DNA of 64,000 bases, taken from assembly GCF_001420915.1 (NCBI RefSeq), contig NZ_CP013021.1, forward strand, positions 1,512,501 through 1,576,500, written 5' to 3'. The notes under the pieces are model-generated. The model was not told the origin of the DNA, did no database searches, and saw nothing but the letters and a program-made list of their open reading frames with translations. Below are positions 59,940 through 64,000 of the stretch, piece after piece. Numbering within the stretch: position 1 is the first letter of the stretch; each line of letters opens with the position of its first letter. A program made the translations under genes and the position numbers. This DNA comes from Agarivorans gilvus (lineage in GTDB: Bacteria; Pseudomonadota; Gammaproteobacteria; Enterobacterales; Celerinatantimonadaceae).

Positions 59940-61286
59940 TTGCAGTTTTCTGAATTTGGCCTAGATCCCCGCTTAAATAAAACCATTCAACACTTGGGCT
60001 TTAGCGAAGCCACCGAGATCCAAGCGAGAGCCATTCCCGCCGCCATGGCAGGAAAAGATCTATTGGCCTCTTCAAAAACCGGCTCAGGCAAAACCCTTGC
60101 CTACTTATTACCCGCCATGCAACGCATGCTCAAAACTCGCGCCTTATCAAAACGAGACGCTCGCTGCTTAATTCTGACGCCAACCCGAGAGCTAGCGAAA
60201 CAAGTTTTTGCCCAGCTACGTTTATTGATAGCCAATACTCAAACTCGCGCCTGTTTAATCACCGGCGGGGAAAACTTTAATGACCAGAGTAAATTGCTGC
60301 GCAAAGAGCCACAGATAATCGTGGCCACACCAGGGCGCTTAGCCGACCACTTAAGTAAGCGTCATCTATTCCTCGATGGTTTAGAACTGCTAATTCTCGA
60401 CGAAGCAGACCGCATGCTAGATCTCGGTTTCGCCGAACAATTAAATTCAGTTGATCAAGCCGCCAGCCACCGCAAGCGCCAAACCTTGATGTTTTCGGCC
60501 ACGCTGGATGATGCAGCAATTAATAGCTTCGCACTAAAACTATTAAATGAACCCGAGCGTATTGCGGTTGGTTTTAGCTTTACTCAGCACCAAGATATTC
60601 AGCAACAGTTTTTACTTAGTGATCATTTAGACCATAAACAACAACAGCTTAGCGAAATTCTTAAGCAAGACTCGCTTAAACAGGCGATTGTGTTTACCGC
60701 GACTCGAGCCGATACCGAGCGCCTAGCCCAACTGTTTAGTGAGCAAGGGCTACGCTGCTCTGCATTAAGCGCCGATTTAAGCCAAGGCGCGCGTAATAAA
60801 ATCATGGACGAGTTTAGCCGAGGCCAACAAAAGGTATTATTTACCACCGATTTAGCCTCTCGTGGTTTAGACATCGTGCAGGTGTCGCACGTAATTAACT
60901 TTGATATGCCGAAACATGTGGAAGAATATGTCCACCGTATTGGCCGCACCGGCCGCGCAGGTAACCAAGGCCAAGCCTATTCTTTAGTGGGCCCCAAAGA
61001 CTGGTTCAGTTTTAAAAACCTCGAAGCCCTATTAGAACAGAAAATTCAGTTTATTAGCCTCGATGGCCTAGAAGCTAAATTTAAAGGTCTGGCAAATAAG
61101 AAACACAAACCTAGCCTTGGTAAGCAAGCACCAAAACGTAAAGCCAAAACCGCCAGCAAGCACCAACAGAAGCCAGCGGTGAAAACCAATAAGACCTTCG
61201 TGGTGGGTAAAGATATGGGTGATGCTCCCATTAAACGCCAGAAGAAAGTTGATAATCTTAGTGACTTAGACAATAGCGAAGACTAG
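59940..61286 (+). CDS. DEAD-box ATP-dependent RNA helicase
   Basis: 448-aa helicase of the RhlE/SrmB class. Q-motif (FSEFGLDPRLNKTIQHLGFSEATEIQ), Walker A ASSKTGSGKT, PTREL, GG, TPGR, D154-E-A-D, SAT (FSATLDD), and HRIGRTGRAG are all present. The basic C-terminal tail (about 375-448) is typical of RNA-binding extensions. Start is TTG at 59940 with AAGAGAG upstream. RhlE, SrmB or CsdA-like roles in ribosome assembly or RNA decay cannot be separated by eye. Confidence 0.93.
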   Translation: MQFSEFGLDPRLNKTIQHLGFSEATEIQARAIPAAMAGKDLLASSKTGSGKTLAYLLPAMQRMLKTRALSKRDARCLILTPTRELAKQVFAQLRLLIANTQTRACLITGGENFNDQSKLLRKEPQIIVATPGRLADHLSKRHLFLDGLELLILDEADRMLDLGFAEQLNSVDQAASHRKRQTLMFSATLDDAAINSFALKLLNEPERIAVGFSFTQHQDIQQQFLLSDHLDHKQQQLSEILKQDSLKQAIVFTATRADTERLAQLFSEQGLRCSALSADLSQGARNKIMDEFSRGQQKVLFTTDLASRGLDIVQVSHVINFDMPKHVEEYVHRIGRTGRAGNQGQAYSLVGPKDWFSFKNLEALLEQKIQFISLDGLEAKFKGLANKKHKPSLGKQAPKRKAKTASKHQQKPAVKTNKTFVVGKDMGDAPIKRQKKVDNLSDLDNSED

Positions 61287-61390
61287 CAATCGGCAATTAG
61301 CAGCCAATCACTGGCTGCTAATACTGGCTTTTTCATGAGTGTCTTCGTAGACTGGCGCCACTACAAATGAAAAAGATTCTTATTTAGATT

Positions 61391-63184
61391 ATGCAGGCAG
61401 CTTCTCACTCTTCCAGTTTTACTTGGGCAACCATTCGCCAACAAGTATTTCAATACAAAAAACCCTTGGTCTACGCTCACCTGATTGCAATATTGGCGAC
61501 ACTAGTTAGCGTCCCCATTCCCTTACTTATGCCGCTATTGGTTGATGAAGTCTTACTCAAGCAACCAGGCCAAGCAGTTGCGCTAATGCAATCGCTACTT
61601 CCCCAACAGTGGCACAGCGCTAGCGCTTATATTATTTGCATTTTGCTGGTAGTGATTAGCCTACGCCTCATGTCTCTGGTGATTAGTGTGCTGCAGGCAC
61701 GACAATTCACCTTCATTGGCAAACAAATTAGTTTTTTGATCCGCGAGCGCCTAGTCAATCACCTGCCCAAGGTGGAACTGCGCGAATATGAAACTCAGGG
61801 CTCTGGTGGGATCAGCGCTCGCTGTGTGACCGATGTAGAAACGCTCGATAAATTTATTAGCGAAAGTCTGTCTAAATTTCTAGTGGCCGTGCTTACCATT
61901 ATTGGTACTGCGGCGATTTTATTATGGATAGACTGGCAACTGGGTTTAATCATTTTGCTACTCAACCCTGCGGTAATTTACTTCTCCCGCTCTTTTGGGC
62001 GTCATGTAAAAGACTTAAAAAAACGAGAAAACGCCGCCTTTGAGGCCTTTCAATTAGCACTGATTGAAACCCTAGATAGCATTCAGCAATTGCGCGCCAG
62101 CCAGCGTGAAGGCCACTATTTTTCACGGGTGGTGAATGCCGCCACTGAATTAAAAGATCATGCGATTGCCTCGCATTGGAAAACCGACGCAGTTAATCGC
62201 CTTAGTTTCACGATTTTTCTCGTTGGCTTTGAGATTTTCCGCGCCATAGCCATGTTAATGGTGGTATTTTCCGATCTCACTGTAGGCCAAATATTTGCGG
62301 TGTTTGGTTACCTCTGGTTCATGATGGGACCAGTGCAAGAAATTCTCAATATTCAATATAGCTACTTTAGTGCCAATGCCGCCTTGGCTAGACTTAATCA
62401 ACTATTTGAACTGAAACAAGAGCCCAACTACCCTTGTGAAATCAACCCCTTTGCCGAACAGCGCCAATTTGATATCGACTTCAAAAATGTAGATTTTAGC
62501 TATACGGCCGAGTCTCCAGTACTCCAAGACATTAGCCTTAAGTTACCCGCAGGTAAGAAGGTCGCGCTGGTGTCGGTGAGCGGTGGCGGTAAGTCCACCT
62601 TGGTTAACTTATTATTAGGACTCTACCAACAAGACCGTGGCGATATTCTCTTCGATGGCGTGCCCATAGAGAAAGTCGGCTATGCCTGCATTCGCAGTAA
62701 TATTGCCACTGTTCTACAGCAACCTATTTTATTTAATACCAGCGTTCGAGAAAACTTAAGCATGGGTAAACAACACAGTGAAGCCGCACTGTGGCAGGCC
62801 CTCGCCATTGCTGAATTAGCCGATACGGTAAAACGATTACCCGAGCAACTCGACACCCTAGTCGGGCGCAGTGGAGTCAAACTCTCTGGCGGCCAAAAAC
62901 AACGTTTAGCGATTGCCCGAATGGTCTTAAGCGACCCGCAGGTGGTGATCCTAGATGAAGCGACCTCGGCCTTAGACACCGAAACCGAAGCAAAACTACA
63001 TCGTAACCTTAAGGCCTTCTTGCAACAGCGCACTACCTTAATCATTGCTCATAGACTTAGTGCGATTAAGCAAGCCGATCTAATCTATGTATTAGACGAC
63101 GGGAAAATTAGCCAAGCTGGCGAACACCAGCAACTGCTTGCGCAAACCGGCTTATATCAAACGCTTTATCAACATCAAGATTAA
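61391..63184 (+). CDS. ABC transporter, fused permease and ATPase (exporter type)
   Basis: 597-aa half-transporter (MsbA/lipid-or-drug exporter fold): six transmembrane helices in about 25-330, then a nucleotide-binding domain. Signature LSGGQKQRLAIARMVLS, Walker B VVILDEATSALD and H-loop IIAHRLSAIKQAD are normal. Walker A is unusual: it reads VSVSGGGKSTL, so the first position has Ser where Gly is usual. Start at 61391. It probably acts as a homodimer. Confidence 0.92.
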   Translation: MQAASHSSSFTWATIRQQVFQYKKPLVYAHLIAILATLVSVPIPLLMPLLVDEVLLKQPGQAVALMQSLLPQQWHSASAYIICILLVVISLRLMSLVISVLQARQFTFIGKQISFLIRERLVNHLPKVELREYETQGSGGISARCVTDVETLDKFISESLSKFLVAVLTIIGTAAILLWIDWQLGLIILLLNPAVIYFSRSFGRHVKDLKKRENAAFEAFQLALIETLDSIQQLRASQREGHYFSRVVNAATELKDHAIASHWKTDAVNRLSFTIFLVGFEIFRAIAMLMVVFSDLTVGQIFAVFGYLWFMMGPVQEILNIQYSYFSANAALARLNQLFELKQEPNYPCEINPFAEQRQFDIDFKNVDFSYTAESPVLQDISLKLPAGKKVALVSVSGGGKSTLVNLLLGLYQQDRGDILFDGVPIEKVGYACIRSNIATVLQQPILFNTSVRENLSMGKQHSEAALWQALAIAELADTVKRLPEQLDTLVGRSGVKLSGGQKQRLAIARMVLSDPQVVILDEATSALDTETEAKLHRNLKAFLQQRTTLIIAHRLSAIKQADLIYVLDDGKISQAGEHQQLLAQTGLYQTLYQHQD

Positions 63185-63660
63185 GCCCTTAACGCAGCAT
63201 TCACCCTACTCAGGTAACTTTCTGCCGCTTCAGCTTGTTGCAAGTAAGCTTTTAAGGCTTGCTCCGCAGCTTGCTCCCCTGGGTGACGTTGCTGGCAAAG
63301 CACTAACAATTGCTGCTGACGGCGTTCCAGTTTTAGTTCGTGTTTCAATAACAATTGATATTGGGTATCACTAAGTAAAGGTTTAATGGTTTTTCGGTGG
63401 CGGCGAAACTGCGTCATTTTTTGTTCACTATGGTGAATTTGCCCCAACAACTGATCTAGGTTTACCGTCCAACGTTGTAGCTGGCAAAAGCTCAACCAAA
63501 GCAAGAGGTTTATATTACGCTGTTGCTTGTCTTGTAAACTCAAACACAAGCTTTGCAATTCGGGGTTAGCGTAAACATGCTGGGAAAACCGCCAGAAACG
63601 TTCAACAGTGTTTTGAAAGTTGGGGACTAAACAAGACTTCGAAATAACGGCATACTCCAT
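63181..63660 (-). CDS. TIGR02444 family protein
   Basis: 159-aa soluble, helix-rich protein of a family named only by TIGR number (DUF2390), function unknown. The signature near the N terminus is FWRFSQHVYANPELQSLCLSLQDKQQRNINLLLWLSF. Convergent with the ABC transporter gene and overlapping its end by 4 bp. Conserved in gammaproteobacteria near ABC-F or transporter genes. Confidence 0.85.
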   Translation of the reverse strand: MEYAVISKSCLVPNFQNTVERFWRFSQHVYANPELQSLCLSLQDKQQRNINLLLWLSFCQLQRWTVNLDQLLGQIHHSEQKMTQFRRHRKTIKPLLSDTQYQLLLKHELKLERRQQQLLVLCQQRHPGEQAAEQALKAYLQQAEAAESYLSRVNAALRA

Positions 63661-63790
63661 CTCACCAGCAAAACAGGACTATTACGCGGGCTAAGCAAGC
63701 CACTGTCAATATATCTGAACACCCAGCCTAACAAAGTCCTTGTGTAACGGATATTTCAGTCAGATTTTTTATTTTACTTAGCTGTAAACA

Positions 63791-63822
63791 AAAAAAAACG
63801 CTATCAATATAGATAGCGTTTT
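63791..63822 (-). terminator. Terminator of cold-shock gene
   Basis: Perfect 11-bp stem AAAACGCTATC / GATAGCGTTTT with a 6-base loop, followed on the minus strand by a T8 run. It lies about 25 bp beyond the cold-shock protein stop codon. Confidence 0.92.
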
Positions 63823-63844
63823 AGCTGAAATGTTAGGCGTATAA

Positions 63845-64000
63845 TTAAACCGCGGTAACATTCTCAGCTTGTGGGCCTTTTTGACCTTGAACTACTTCAA
63901 ACGTTACTGCTTGACCTTCAAGCAAAGTACGGCGTCCATTGCCATTAATGGCACGAAAGTGAACAAATACGTCCGGACCTTTCTCTTGTGCAATAAAACC
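63845..64000 (-). CDS. Cold-shock protein (CspA family), C-terminal part
   Basis: The last 51 residues of a cold-shock domain protein continue from the right edge of the window. Recognisable: GFIAQEKGPDVFVHF (RNP1-like strand), FRAINGNGRRTLLEGQAVTFEV, and GPQAENVTAV at the end. The gene starts beyond base 64000. CspA-type proteins are RNA chaperones. Too short here to assign CspA, CspD or CspE. Confidence 0.95.
   Translation of the reverse strand, partial: GFIAQEKGPDVFVHFRAINGNGRRTLLEGQAVTFEVVQGQKGPQAENVTAV

Overview
The window looks like a chromosomal segment of a marine gammaproteobacterium. Evidence is the clpB-pgeF-rluD / bamD neighbourhood, the complete Na+-translocating NADH:quinone reductase cluster, prfB-lysS, aroF-tyrA, a BtsSR/CstA-type module and the rRNA promoter architecture. 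A member of the Alteromonadales near Agarivorans is my best guess, but that is inference; no taxonomic search was run. I saw no prophage, transposase, integrase, CRISPR array or tRNA gene.

Layout. 1-830: the 5' end of a 16S rRNA gene on the minus strand, with its leader, boxA and tandem P1/P2 promoters. 0.95-9.5 kb: pssA, a small unknown gene, clpB (with a sigma32-type promoter), pgeF, rluD, divergent bamD, and NAD-malic enzyme. 9.7-14 kb: an AcrAB/MexAB-type RND efflux pair, both genes frameshifted as given. 14.4-18.2 kb: a ThrE-type exporter, a small periplasmic EF-hand protein and gamma-glutamyltransferase. 18.2-25.3 kb: nqrABCDEF-apbE-nqrM. 25.6-34.9 kb: an orphan TRAP-type binding lipoprotein, bolA, alkB-like, rlmG, yajG-like, a periplasmic PPIase, an AmpG-like MFS protein, a TDT-family transporter, yajQ, panE and a DJ-1/YajL protein. 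34.9-40.5 kb: a starch locus with a GH13 lipoprotein amylase, an AraC regulator fused to a CBM21-like starch-binding domain, and an orphan sugar-binding protein. 40.6-46.8 kb: DUF1499 protein, lysS, prfB (programmed frameshift), tyrA, aroF. 47-51 kb: LytS/LytTR two-component system followed by a CstA-family transporter. 51-64 kb: RluA-family synthase, a giant AsmA/DUF748-like protein with an (EP)n repeat, LysE exporter, Cache-GAF-HD-GYP phosphodiesterase, DEAD-box helicase, ABC exporter, TIGR02444 protein and a partial cold-shock gene.

Two results matter most. First, the AraC regulator at 37714-39153 carries after its HTH a domain that looks like a family 21 starch-binding module, directly upstream of an amylase gene; this suggests a one-protein polysaccharide/oligosaccharide sensor. 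Second, six genes (RND pump, membrane fusion protein, yajG-like, panE, sugar-binding protein, HD-GYP protein) are each broken by loss of exactly one base in a homopolymer run. Restoring one base gives a full-length family member every time. This pattern points to homopolymer under-calling in the assembly rather than six independent pseudogenes. The prfB frameshift is different and is the conserved programmed +1 site.
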